DNA from: Verrucomicrobiales bacterium
Lineage (GTDB): Bacteria; Verrucomicrobiota; Verrucomicrobiia; Limisphaerales; JAYPXF01
Length of the DNA stretch: 50,758 nucleotides
Direction of reading: 5' to 3'
Assembly (NCBI GenBank): GCA_002715965.1
Contig: PBAL01000096.1
Location: forward strand, 1-50,758
Below are positions 9,611 to 18,488 of the stretch, piece by piece (position 1 is the stretch's first letter; every line of letters starts with the position of its first letter). The notes beneath the pieces are model-generated. The model was not told the DNA's origin. It did not search any database and saw only the letters and a program-made list of their open reading frames with translations. Position numbers and translations under genes: made by a program.

Positions 9611-10438
9611 ATGCAATCACACAACATCAAGAACCCGATCGCGCGTTTGGTCATCAAGCTGACCATTTTCTGCTCCGTCCTGTTCCTCTTGTTCCGGACT
9701 GAAATCGATCGTTGGCGGCAGATGAGGATGCCTCTTCCGGAATTACGGGAAGGAAAAACGATCCTCGAAGATGATTTCGAAAGCGGAGATCTCGCGGATT
9801 TCTGGATGGAGGGAGATCGGGGAGAAGGCAGGTATGAAGCGGGTGCGATGGTGATCACGAACACTTTTGTCCACGCGGGCGAGTCCGCGCTTCAGATCAC
9901 CGTGAGGGAAGGTGACATCCCTCAAATCGGCAGCGATGGACTGGAGAACGAGCGCGCGGAGATGGATTCGGGCAAACATCCATATCTGGGCACGCAGAAG
10001 TGTTATCGATTTGCATTTCTGGTTCCCCAGGATTTCCCGGTCGTTGATGTGCGATTGGTGATTTCACAGATCAAGCAGCGCGGTAAACGCGGTGGACCGA
10101 TTGTGGCGCAGCGATTTGTGAATGACACGCACACGGTGGTTGTTGATGACGATGTGGCGGGTTTCAAACGTCGCTACGACCTGCCGGCGATCGAACGCGA
10201 AGTCTGGCATGAGATGGAATATTCGATCGGGTACTCAACTGGCGATGATGGATTCATCCAGATTCTGATGAACGGGAAGGAGGTCGTTCGCTACCAGGGA
10301 CCAACGGCCATCGCAAACAATCAGAATGAGTTCTACCACAAATTCGGCCTTTATCGGGATCGGATGAAGGAACCGATGACCATCTACTTCGACGACTTCA
10401 AGATAAGTGAGCTGGAGATTGTCAAACCGACTGAGTAA
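9611..10438 (+). CDS. Membrane-anchored polysaccharide-lyase-like protein
   Basis: A 275-residue protein with one N-terminal membrane or uncleaved signal segment (residues 12-28). The remainder resembles the heparin-lyase-I/PL20-like jelly-roll family: a DDFESGDL opening, the charged ENERAEMD segment, a long strand YRFAFLVPQDFPV, the basic QIKQRGKRGG loop and a closing YFDDFKI strand. In that family the charged strand and the long lyase-type loops line a glycan-binding cleft. Lyase activity and substrate are inferences. It stands alone on the plus strand, with 276 bases upstream that contain the GH18 remnant and 103 bases before the next gene. Confidence 0.7.
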   Translation: MQSHNIKNPIARLVIKLTIFCSVLFLLFRTEIDRWRQMRMPLPELREGKTILEDDFESGDLADFWMEGDRGEGRYEAGAMVITNTFVHAGESALQITVREGDIPQIGSDGLENERAEMDSGKHPYLGTQKCYRFAFLVPQDFPVVDVRLVISQIKQRGKRGGPIVAQRFVNDTHTVVVDDDVAGFKRRYDLPAIEREVWHEMEYSIGYSTGDDGFIQILMNGKEVVRYQGPTAIANNQNEFYHKFGLYRDRMKEPMTIYFDDFKISELEIVKPTE

Positions 10439-10541
10439 TGACGATTGGCAATCTGAAGGGCTAGCTTCCAGAGCCGAATCACAATTGAGTTCCCGGACAT
10501 TTTTGGATTCACGTATCAATCGACTGACATAGGATTTCGCC

Positions 10542-11651
10542 ATGAGAACGCTCAGAGACTGTCTGCCGATGGGCAGCTCAATATTGTTGCTGAATCTGGT
10601 AATCGTCGGTTCGCCTTCCGACAAGGCTGTTGAATCTCCCAAACCACAGTATGAGCATGGGGAGACGCGCATCCCAGCGGCCAGTGCCGGTGAACCCAAG
10701 CGTGAGTTCTCCCTGAAGCATGCCGAGGATTACCTCACTCGTGGAGCCGAGGCTTGGGCTGGCCAGAAGAAGTGCGTGTCTTGTCACACAACCGCCTATT
10801 ACCTGCAGACTTTCCCGCGATTGCACAAACATCTAGGGAAGCCGTCGAAGAAAATGCGTGACTTCTTTGTCGCTGAGTTCGAAGAACTCAAGGGATCGGC
10901 CCCGAAGAAATTTGAACGCGGCACATCCACCGCGCAGGTCGTCTACATTGCTGCTGGTCTTGCCCAGTGGGATCGGCACATTACCGGGAAACTCTCCTCA
11001 GAAACCCGCGCGGCTCTCGACTTCATGTTCGATCTCCAGCTGGAGAACGGCACCTGGCAATCCCTCGCCTGCTGGCCTCCTTACGAATCCAGCGCATATC
11101 AGGAAGCCACGGTAGCGCTGAGCGCTGTAATCGAAGCACCGGGCTGGCTGGATGCGGGCAAGGCCGGGAAGCTTTTACGCCTTAAACGTTATCTTCGTGA
11201 GAACGATCCTCCGCACGACTACGCCCGTGTCCTGTTGTTGCGTGCTGGTCTGCAGAGCAAGGACTTGTTGGATGACACTCGGCGCGGAGCAATCACGAAA
11301 CGAATCTGGGAACTTCAGCGTGCCGATGGCGGCTGGTCCATTCGCAGTTTCGCCAAGCCCGATGAATGGGGTGATGGTGACCGCACCAAGAAGCTCCAGC
11401 GGGAGCCCGAATTCAAGAACCCACCCAGTGACGGTCATATGACCGGGCTTTGCGTCTCAATTCTGCGCGATGCGGGAGTGCCATCCAGTGATCCGCGGAT
11501 CAAGAAGGCCGTCAGCTGGTTGTTGAACAATCAGCGCGAATCAGGCCGTTGGTGGACTCGTTCCCTCAACACCGACAAATACCACTTCATCACCTACAGC
11601 GGGACCTGCTATCCACTGATCGCACTGGCCAAGTGCGGAGAGCTTGATTGA
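10542..11651 (+). CDS. Prenyltransferase/squalene-cyclase-fold protein with CxxCH motif
   Basis: A 369-residue exported protein. After an N-terminal hydrophobic stretch (residues 12-23) comes CVSCH at 78-82, a c-type heme attachment motif. Repeats of the alpha/alpha toroid then follow: LDFMFDLQLENGTWQ, IWELQRADGGWS and AVSWLLNNQRESGRWW are QW-like repeats of the squalene-cyclase/prenyltransferase class. The catalytic DxDD of squalene-hopene cyclases is not evident, so cyclase activity is not supported. A heme-bearing toroid of this sort occurs in PVC bacteria, but I know of no assigned function. It could be a periplasmic electron-transfer or binding protein. Confidence 0.8.
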   Translation: MRTLRDCLPMGSSILLLNLVIVGSPSDKAVESPKPQYEHGETRIPAASAGEPKREFSLKHAEDYLTRGAEAWAGQKKCVSCHTTAYYLQTFPRLHKHLGKPSKKMRDFFVAEFEELKGSAPKKFERGTSTAQVVYIAAGLAQWDRHITGKLSSETRAALDFMFDLQLENGTWQSLACWPPYESSAYQEATVALSAVIEAPGWLDAGKAGKLLRLKRYLRENDPPHDYARVLLLRAGLQSKDLLDDTRRGAITKRIWELQRADGGWSIRSFAKPDEWGDGDRTKKLQREPEFKNPPSDGHMTGLCVSILRDAGVPSSDPRIKKAVSWLLNNQRESGRWWTRSLNTDKYHFITYSGTCYPLIALAKCGELD

Positions 11652-11798
11652 GCCATTGAGCCTGCACTCGGGCTTCTATTTAATTGTCACCGCGGAGCAA
11701 ATTCCGTATCGATCCCGGCACGAGGCACCTGGATTATCATAAGAACCAAGGCGATTGCGTTTACTCCCGGCGGTAAAGAGATTAAGGCCGACCTGCAA

Positions 11799-12341
11799 TT
11801 GCAGGTAAAGCGGGCGGATGTGTATGGCAGCACGGCGAAGGTCGTCACGGATAATGACGGGACCGAACTTGCTACCGGCGTCCTGACCCAGGAAGGAGTG
11901 CTGCTTTCGAAAGCGAATTTCGTGGGTTTGTCAGTGGATGAGAAAGGTTCGTTTGAAGGCAAGGCTTCCTACATTTGTGATGGCGAGACCGTTGCGCCGA
12001 TTCCTGCATCATTCAAGGAATCACGCGAAATCGAGAAAATTGGCGACGATGCCCTGGATGAGTTCGCAGTCGAATCCGTGTATCCAATCAACGTCGAGAC
12101 AGATCTGGAACCGGGTCTCTATTCAACCACGTTCAGTTACGTGCAATCCGTCGATCCCAAGGATTGCCTGATCATGATTTCAAAGGACGGTCCCGGATTC
12201 CTGCTCGCCGGCAGCAAACTGGCTTTCAGTCCGGCAGGCAAATCGGTGGTCTACAGTCTCTTCGATAATGAAGCCGATGACGCCGATGAGGAGGAAGGCG
12301 ATTTCGACTTCGGGGACATGTTCCGACTATTCGATCTTTGA
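11799..12341 (+). CDS. Hypothetical protein, probably 5'-truncated
   Basis: The 180-residue frame begins at a TTG, but the same frame is open and protein-like for at least 20 codons upstream (FTPGGKEIKADLQLQV), with no ATG or GTG. The gene has therefore probably lost its start or uses an unusual one. The product is soluble, acidic and ends in an Asp/Glu-rich tail (DNEADDADEEEGDFDFGD). I recognise no family. Its TGA stop is followed directly by a MITE-like inverted repeat element, so the 3' end may have been set by that insertion. It could be a remnant. Confidence 0.45.
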   Translation: MQVKRADVYGSTAKVVTDNDGTELATGVLTQEGVLLSKANFVGLSVDEKGSFEGKASYICDGETVAPIPASFKESREIEKIGDDALDEFAVESVYPINVETDLEPGLYSTTFSYVQSVDPKDCLIMISKDGPGFLLAGSKLAFSPAGKSVVYSLFDNEADDADEEEGDFDFGDMFRLFDL

Positions 12342-12480
12342 CCACAGATGAACACGGATTTACTTACAGAGCGCCAACATTCCGAAGATAGCCCTTTCCG
12401 GATGGCTACGCTCAATTTAAATTGCGTTCGATATTCTCTTTCAATCCCCGCAGTTGGGCTCATCTGTGTCCATCTGTGGT
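12342..12480. repeat. MITE-like element with imperfect terminal inverted repeats
   Basis: The left end reads ACCACAGATGAACACGGATT, and the right end (12461-12480) is its reverse complement with three mismatches in 20 bases. The 139-base interior has no long frame. ACCACAGATGnACAC repeats are, from memory, widespread noncoding elements in PVC and some other bacteria. The element begins immediately after the TGA of the upstream ORF. Confidence 0.6.
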
Positions 12481-12490
12481 TTAGAAAAAC

Positions 12491-12736
12491 ATGGAAAGCC
12501 AATTCTATCTCAGTCACGACGGCAAGGACGCGCGCGTATTCCTGAAAGGCCCGAGACCAAAGCCCAAGACAGTCAAGCGCGTCTCACCCAACAACCTCGA
12601 TTTGTCGACTATTCGAATCATCAACGGAACAGACGGTACCGAGAAGGAACGTAAGCCGTTCACGCCCTGGCACCAGAACACCAATCACGACGTTACGCCA
12701 TCTCGGAACGATCAGACAACTGCCCTTGAAATTTGA
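12491..12736 (+). CDS. Short hypothetical protein
   Basis: An 81-codon frame starting at ATG ten bases after the MITE-like element. The product is hydrophilic, with a basic, proline-rich segment (KGPRPKPKTVKR) and no signal peptide or membrane segment. I recognise no family. It may be a small real gene, or the 5' fragment of a gene cut by rearrangement, since the flanking ORF also looks incomplete. Coding status is uncertain. Confidence 0.35.
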   Translation: MESQFYLSHDGKDARVFLKGPRPKPKTVKRVSPNNLDLSTIRIINGTDGTEKERKPFTPWHQNTNHDVTPSRNDQTTALEI

Positions 12737-12835
12737 TTGGGCTTCGAAGATTTGAGCTTATCTGGCGTTTGGGTCCTCAAGCCGATGGTTTCAATCAAAC
12801 TTGCCGCCACGGAATCGATTTCGTTCCATTGTCGC

Positions 12836-14257
12836 ATGCATCGCGCCTCGCTGCTTCTGGCCCTCATCGTTTCATTGTCCCTTTCATCGGCTGATACGCG
12901 TCCCAACTTCCTGATGATCCTCCTCGACGACTCGGGTTGGACGGACTTCGGCTGCTATGGGAGCGACATTCACACACCGAATATCGACAAAGTTGCAAAG
13001 CAGGGGATGCGTTTTACCGACTGTCACTCAGCCGCTCCAAATTGTTCGCCTTCCCGCACCGGACTGCTTACCGGACGGACACCGTCTCGGGTTGGAATGT
13101 ACAGCTACATTCCCTCCAACCACCCGATGCATCTTCCGAAAACGGAGGTCACAATCGCACACCTCCTCAAACAGGCGGGTTACCACACCGGACATTTCGG
13201 CAAATGGCACGTCGCCAAACTGCTGTCCGAGCAACCACAACCCAGTGACTTGGGATTTGATTATACACTAGGCACCGACAACAACGCATCACCCAGCCAT
13301 CACAATCCCGGGAACTTCATTCGGAACGGCAAACCCGTCGGCAAAACCGAGGGCTATTCCTGCCAACTCGTCGTTGACGAAACCATCGGCTGGTTCGATC
13401 AAATCAATGTCGGCAACTCGGACAAACCGTTTCTCGCCTGCGTATGGTTTCACGAACCTCACACTCCTATCGCTTCCCCCCCGACACTCGTGGCCAAGTA
13501 CCGGAGGCTTTTCCCCAAGCTGAAGAAAAAGGAAGCGACCTACTACGCAAACATCGAAAACGTCGACATTGCCGTGGGAAGGCTGATGGACAAGCTCAAC
13601 GAGTTGAGGATAGCGGACGACACCATGGTCTTCATCACCTCCGACAATGGCCCGTTGAACGCCTTCTCCAAGCAGGGCCTTCGCGGAAAGAAATCCCACG
13701 TATGGGAAGGCGGGCATCGTGTCCCCGGTATCTTTCGCTGGCCGAAGAGGATCAAAGCTGGAACGGTCAATCACACACCGATTTGCGGCGTGGATTACCT
13801 CCCGACCATCTGTGATATTGCAGGAGTTTCATTGCCGTCCGAACGGACAATCGACGGCAGCAGCATCTGGCCCTTGCTCCAGGGCAAACAGTTCACTCGG
13901 AACAACCCGATGTATTGGTTTTTCTACCGCCTGCTTCCCTCCACTGCAATGCGTGACGGCGATTGGGTGATCATTGCCAACACCGACGACGCAGCCCGCC
14001 CGAAAACGCACGCGTTGATTGCGTCCGACATGCAGAAGATCAAGTCATCGACGAAGCTCCAGGACTTCCAGCTCTTCAATCTCAAGAACGATCGCGCACA
14101 AGAAGCAGACCTCTCCTCTGCCGAACCCGCCGTCCTCGAACGGATGAAGAAGAAGCTCCTGAAGTTTCATCGCGGTGTTCTCAACGACGGGCCCTTCTGG
14201 GACGTGCCCACGGACTACGCCAAAGGAAAGAAAGCCAAACTGTGGCACAGCGAGTAG
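12836..14257 (+). CDS. Arylsulfatase, secreted
   Basis: A complete sulfatase of 473 residues that would cleave sulfate esters in the periplasm or outside the cell. The start at 12836 gives a proper signal peptide (MHRASLLLALIVSLSLSSA); the open frame begins earlier at 12737 but has no signal there. Metal ligands Asp31-Asp32 (LLDDSGWTD) and the formylglycine motif C70-S-P-S-R74 are present, followed by the G-K-W-H segment (HFGKWHVAK) and TSDNGP. The CSPSR form predicts maturation by formylglycine-generating enzyme, whose gene is not in the window. The natural substrate cannot be read from the sequence. Confidence 0.92.
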   Translation: MHRASLLLALIVSLSLSSADTRPNFLMILLDDSGWTDFGCYGSDIHTPNIDKVAKQGMRFTDCHSAAPNCSPSRTGLLTGRTPSRVGMYSYIPSNHPMHLPKTEVTIAHLLKQAGYHTGHFGKWHVAKLLSEQPQPSDLGFDYTLGTDNNASPSHHNPGNFIRNGKPVGKTEGYSCQLVVDETIGWFDQINVGNSDKPFLACVWFHEPHTPIASPPTLVAKYRRLFPKLKKKEATYYANIENVDIAVGRLMDKLNELRIADDTMVFITSDNGPLNAFSKQGLRGKKSHVWEGGHRVPGIFRWPKRIKAGTVNHTPICGVDYLPTICDIAGVSLPSERTIDGSSIWPLLQGKQFTRNNPMYWFFYRLLPSTAMRDGDWVIIANTDDAARPKTHALIASDMQKIKSSTKLQDFQLFNLKNDRAQEADLSSAEPAVLERMKKKLLKFHRGVLNDGPFWDVPTDYAKGKKAKLWHSE

Positions 14258-14376
14258 AGATTCAACGGGCAATCTCGTGCCACCCGAGTCCGAGTTGCTC
14301 ACGTGAGCAGACCTCAAGTCGACAGTTCACGACAAAACTCCTTTCCCAACCAGCTCACTTTGCGGATAATTGAGGC

Positions 14377-15693
14377 ATGAAAGCCCTCGCTCTTTCCTGC
14401 TGCCTCCTGACGTTTGCATCCGGGAGCACACGTTCTGCGGAACTAACGCCGGAAGCCCTGACCAAGCAGGTCAGATCACTCAAGCAGGACAAGGTGGCGT
14501 GGCGACAGATCGAATGGCGGAGCTGCCTGTTGCAGGGACTGGCAGAATCCCGGAAGAAGAACAAACCCGTCGTTCTTTGGATCTTCATCGACCGGCCGAT
14601 CGACGACGAACGTTGTTGAGTGTTTGCGAGTGCCGCCCGTGAGGTGGTGTTCTCCAATCCGGAAGCCGTGCGGATCATCCAACGCGACTTCATCCCCGTC
14701 GCGCTCAAGGCTGCACTGGTAAACAACCCTCCCTCTGGTCCGGAAGGCAGGCTTTATGCGGAAATTGGACGCACAAAGCCCGCGCCCCAAGGGATTTGCG
14801 TGGCAAACTCATCTGGCAAAGCGCTGGCTTGGGCTCTCTCATTCAACACGGACGATCAGATCCCCGAGTTTCTCAAACACGCGCAGAGTCTGTTCCGTGA
14901 ATCACCCGATGCTTCTCGACCGGTGACCACGGAGCGCTACCGACAGTTCCCCTGGCAACGACTCTCAGATGTTTCCGATAGCGGGCGCAAACTCTCCATC
15001 GTCTCGCATACCAACGGTGAACGCTGTTTGGGGACGCCGGCTGTGGTTCCCGGAACGCTGGTCGGCCGGATCATCGGACGCGCCCTGGACAAAGACGGCA
15101 ATCCCTTGGCGGATACACTACGACAGGAGCATTACATGGAAGCCCGGATGGAAATCGCGCCGGCCATTCAAAAGGAACTGGTTCGCGCAGTTCAAAACGC
15201 CAGTGCGGACGAAATACTCGTCCCTGATTCACTCACCCGCGCAATCATTGAACCGGCGTATTTGGGACAACTCGACGTTAATCCACGCGCTCCTAATCCC
15301 GGAGGCATCAATGAACGCTTCGACTACGTAATGCTCGCCACCAAAGAAGTCACCGAGTCCGGGATTCGTTTGAGAATCACCGGTGAATCCGGCATCGCGG
15401 GCGGGCAGCAAACCAATCCCCGTGTCCGCACAGACGGCCGCCAATGGGAGCATCAGGTGATGCTCGGCTGGCAGGGCTACGTTGACATCGCCGATGACCG
15501 CATCACCCGCATCGTGATGCTCGCCAAGGGACGAGAACGGCTGCGTTGGGGGAATCGAAACCTGCTTAATACAACCGAACCCGCGGCCGCGCATCTGATG
15601 GCCGGACACGCCATCGATTTGAATTGTGGCGTCCGCTACGGGCTCATCTGCGAACTGGCATCGAAGTCAGAAGTTGTGGAAGCATCAGAGTAG
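14377..15693 (+). CDS. Thioredoxin-like protein with in-frame TGA, candidate selenoprotein
   Basis: The gene begins with a signal peptide (first 20 residues) and a thioredoxin-like start (KNKPVVLWIFIDRP). It meets TGA at 14617-14619, directly after Cys80, and continues in the same frame for 357 more codons to a TAG. Read through, the product is 438 residues with an adjacent Cys80-Sec81 pair where thioredoxin-fold proteins carry their redox site. The following segment (EVVFSNPEAVRIIQRDFIPV) resembles the helix and strand after the active site in DUF255-like thioredoxins, so both halves form one domain. A hairpin suitable as a bacterial SECIS begins 8 bases after the TGA. The C-terminal 220 residues are unrecognised. 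Alternatives are a nonsense mutation or a sequencing error. An independent GTG start at 14620 is unlikely. Confidence 0.65.
14628..14652 (+). promoter_or_regulatory. Candidate bacterial SECIS hairpin
   Basis: Immediately downstream of the in-frame TGA, GAGTGCCGCC can pair with GGTGGTGTTC (10 pairs, including G-U pairs) around a five-base CGTGA loop. The loop starts 18 bases after the TGA and has G among its first two bases, as expected for bacterial SECIS elements. The pairing was found by eye; its stability was not computed. Confidence 0.4.
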
Positions 15694-16008
15694 TCTGCTA
15701 ACACAATTCGGCAGGTACAAAAGGAAGGGCCCCTCCGGGGCCCTGGCGGGTTTCGTAGGTCACCCGCGCGATGCAGGCAGAAACCCTTGGTTTGATCCGG
15801 TGCAGATGTCCGAATCGGTGTCGTGTCACGATGACAGAGGACAGCTTTAGAGTCATGTGTCCCTTACCTTTGGTCAAGATGGAATCGGAATCCCGATGGA
15901 TTGACACAGGCGCGCTTGCGCCGCCCAGATAGAATCACATTCGATTGGCAAAGGGATTGAAAATTCCGCTGTTCTTGACAACGGAACGTGCTTAACTCCC
16001 GCCGTCCC
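15694..16008. other. Intergenic region with CCCCTCCGGGG hairpin
   Basis: It lies between the selenoprotein candidate and the aminotransferase gene. At 15727-15743 there is a perfect GGGCCCC-TCC-GGGGCCC hairpin, 34 bases after the stop codon. It has no T-run, so termination is possible but not proven. The same CCCCTCCGGGG core occurs at 1441-1452. No promoter or gene was recognised in the rest. Confidence 0.5.
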
Positions 16009-17382
16009 ATGGGTATGCCGTTCAACATGACGCCGCGGGATGTGGCGCCGGTCGGAACAAAGTTTCGCTGTATCCAAACACAGCTCCCACATCCCGAAGC
16101 TGTAGAAACCATTCGTCGCATCCAGCAGAACGAACCTCGCGCCTCCGAATCCCAGCCTCCCCTGCTCTGGGATCGGGCGGAGGATGTCGGTGTCTTCGAT
16201 CGCTTCGGCAACAAGTGGCTGGACTTCACCTCCGGCGTTCTCGTGGCCAACAGCGGACACGCAGCCCCCGAGGTAAAACAGGCGATCGTCGATACCGCGC
16301 AACACGGGAATCTCCACTCGTTCGCGTTTTACAACGAACAACGCGGAGAGTTGACCAAGTATCTTGCCGATCTATCACCTGATGGATTGGACAAGATGTT
16401 CCTGTTGTCTTCCGGAGCTGAAGCAATTGAGTTTGCGGTGAAGTGCTGCCGTTCGCATGGCATCAAGTTCGGTGGTGACAAGAAGTTGGCGATCGTGGGA
16501 TTCGATCGTGGTTTCCATGGCCGCACACTTGGTGCCCAACAGGTTGGAGGCATTCCCGGACAGAAAGATTGGATCGTTCTACGTGATCCCGCCATTTTCA
16601 ATGCGCCCTTTCCCGACGGTTACTGGCAGGAAGATGTGGAGTTTGAAACGTTTACCGAGAAGATCCGAAATCACGGCCTGAAACCCGAGAGCATCGCCGG
16701 TGTCGTGATGGAGTCTTTTCAGGGGGGCGGGCCGGATTTTGCGCCGGTTGAATATGTCAAACGTCTGCGCCGATGGTGCGACCGCTATGGCGTTCTCCTT
16801 GTCTTCGACGAAATCCAAGCCGGTTGCGGTCGCTCCGGCAAGTTCTGGGCCTTTGAGCATTACGATGTAAAGCCGGACCTGATCGCATTTGGCAAGGGTG
16901 TGAGCAGTTCGCTTCCCATGTCCGGTGTGATCGGCCGTCCGGACGTGCTGGACATCTTTGACCACGGTTCGCTGGTGAGCACGCACAGTGGCAATCCGAT
17001 CTGCTCTGCCGCGGCTCTGGCAAACTTGAAGAAAATCAAGAACGAGAAGCTCACAGAAAATGCCGCGAATCTGGGGGTGGTCCTTACGGAGAGATTGGAG
17101 GCCATTCAGTCAAAGCACTCTGCCCGCATCGGGCGGGTCTCGTCACGTGGATTGGTTGGCGGATTGCAGACTGTCCTCGCGGGGAAGAAGGAGCCTGATC
17201 CGGAATTGGCGCATCGAATTGTGGAACTGTGCTTTGAACGCGGCCTGTTGTTTTTCGCACCGGCGGGCGCGTGGGGCCAGACGATCAAGCTCTGCCCACC
17301 ACTGACCATCACGGAGGAAGCATTGATCGAAGGCATGGATGTGTTTGCCTCGGCTGTGGATGATGCCATCGCCGAACAATGA
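16009..17382 (+). CDS. Class III aminotransferase (PLP-dependent)
   Basis: A PLP enzyme of fold type I, close in plan to 4-aminobutyrate/ornithine-type aminotransferases. It carries SSGAEAIEFAVK (cofactor phosphate binding), GFHGRTLGAQ, VFDEIQAGCGRSG (the Asp that holds the pyridine nitrogen), and the Schiff-base lysine in LIAFGKGVSSSLP, about residue 296. Length is 458 from the ATG at 16009; a GTG at 15988 would add seven residues, and the choice is not decided by a clear ribosome site. The amino donor is unknown. The next gene begins inside the stop codon (ATGA), so this enzyme and a toroid-fold protein are co-translated. That coupling suggests a shared, unidentified pathway. Confidence 0.9.
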   Translation: MGMPFNMTPRDVAPVGTKFRCIQTQLPHPEAVETIRRIQQNEPRASESQPPLLWDRAEDVGVFDRFGNKWLDFTSGVLVANSGHAAPEVKQAIVDTAQHGNLHSFAFYNEQRGELTKYLADLSPDGLDKMFLLSSGAEAIEFAVKCCRSHGIKFGGDKKLAIVGFDRGFHGRTLGAQQVGGIPGQKDWIVLRDPAIFNAPFPDGYWQEDVEFETFTEKIRNHGLKPESIAGVVMESFQGGGPDFAPVEYVKRLRRWCDRYGVLLVFDEIQAGCGRSGKFWAFEHYDVKPDLIAFGKGVSSSLPMSGVIGRPDVLDIFDHGSLVSTHSGNPICSAAALANLKKIKNEKLTENAANLGVVLTERLEAIQSKHSARIGRVSSRGLVGGLQTVLAGKKEPDPELAHRIVELCFERGLLFFAPAGAWGQTIKLCPPLTITEEALIEGMDVFASAVDDAIAEQ

Positions 17383-18263
17383 GCCTCCGCCTCCAGTTGC
17401 TCCAAGTCGCGCGGCTTGCACCCAAACTTCTCGGTGATTCGACCGACCTGGTTCGTGAATTCTTTCGCTCGCAATTGTCTGACGGCGCAGGAAGGGATCG
17501 CAGCGGGGATCCGGATCTGTATTACACCATCTTTGCGCTGGCCGGGATGCAGGCTTTGGAGATGGAGATTCCAGTGGCGGAGTTTGCCGCCTATCTGGAC
17601 AGCCACGGAAGCGGGGAAGGACTCGACTTCGTTCATCTGTCAGCGCTCGCCCGCAGTTGGGCTGCAATTGGCAAAGAGCGTATGCCGAAAGGTGTAGACC
17701 AGGGAATCCTCAAGCAGATCGAGAGCTATCGAAAACCGGATGGCGGTTATGAGGGCGACCACAAACTGAAACACGGCACGGCTTACGGCGCGTTTGTCGC
17801 TCTCGGCGCCTATGAAGATCTCGGGCAACTCCCGCCTGACAAGCTGAAGCTGATCCAGGCGTTGAAGATGTTGGAATCCAGAGATGGTGGCTGGAGCAAT
17901 TTTCCGAACGCCCCCCTTGGCGCGACAAACGCAACAGCCGGAGCCGTGACTCTCATTCAACACCTGGGATTTCCCGTGAACCAGAGCGTGGGCGACTGGC
18001 TGCTTTCTGTCGTCCATGAGCAAGGCGGATTCCTGGCCGTGCCCAAAGCTCCCATGCCCGATCTGCTCTCAACGGCAACCGCGCTTCATGCCCTGACTGC
18101 GATGGAGCGGCGCATTCCCAGCGGGGTGCACGAAGGCTGTTTGGATTTCATCGACACCTTGTGGTCAGCCAAAGGTGGTTTCCACGGACACTGGGCGGAT
18201 GATCATCTGGATGCGGAGTATACCTTCTACGGATTGTTGGCCTTGGGGCATTTGAGCCTCTGA
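17379..18263 (+). CDS. Prenyltransferase-beta-like alpha/alpha toroid protein
   Basis: A 294-residue soluble protein without a signal peptide, translationally coupled to the aminotransferase by a four-base overlap. It has repeats of the prenyltransferase/squalene-oxidase class: YRKPDGGYEGD, LESRDGGWSNF, VHEQGGFLAVP and WSAKGGFHGHWADDHLDAEY. The last resembles the GGF...D...Y active-site region of protein prenyltransferase beta subunits. The zinc ligands Asp-Cys-His of those enzymes are not clear, so I cannot claim a prenyl or cyclase reaction. It differs from the heme-bearing toroid protein at 10542 in lacking CxxCH and export signals. Confidence 0.8.
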   Translation: MSLRLQLLQVARLAPKLLGDSTDLVREFFRSQLSDGAGRDRSGDPDLYYTIFALAGMQALEMEIPVAEFAAYLDSHGSGEGLDFVHLSALARSWAAIGKERMPKGVDQGILKQIESYRKPDGGYEGDHKLKHGTAYGAFVALGAYEDLGQLPPDKLKLIQALKMLESRDGGWSNFPNAPLGATNATAGAVTLIQHLGFPVNQSVGDWLLSVVHEQGGFLAVPKAPMPDLLSTATALHALTAMERRIPSGVHEGCLDFIDTLWSAKGGFHGHWADDHLDAEYTFYGLLALGHLSL

Positions 18264-18488
18264 CGCGTATTCGATCACGGCGTGGACCGTCAAACATTGA
18301 TCGGCATAGGAGGCCTTGGGAATGGGCTCGCTCAGTCATTTTCAGGATCTCTTGGAAGCTCCCGCATCAATCCCAATGACCGAACCCGTTGAAAGCTCCT
18401 GAGCGAACAACATTGGAAAGTAGCGGCATGCCGGCCAGTGTCCGGTGCTCCAGTTCTCGAACTGACCGTGGCTGGACCAATCGGGAGT

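Noticed and set aside
11649..11651. Read-through of the TGA between the toroid gene and the 11799 frame
   Set aside because: The frames are in phase, but the toroid protein ends at its natural C-terminus, and the sequence just after the TGA is not protein-like.
14620..15693. Independent gene starting at GTG 14620
   Set aside because: It would begin in the middle of a thioredoxin-like domain with no signal peptide, whereas the signal and first strand lie in frame just upstream of the TGA.
18282..18389. Short GTG-started frame reading LIGIGGLGNGLAQ
   Set aside because: It recalls the export signal of some PVC secreted proteins but ends after 35 codons with nothing recognisable downstream; too little to call.
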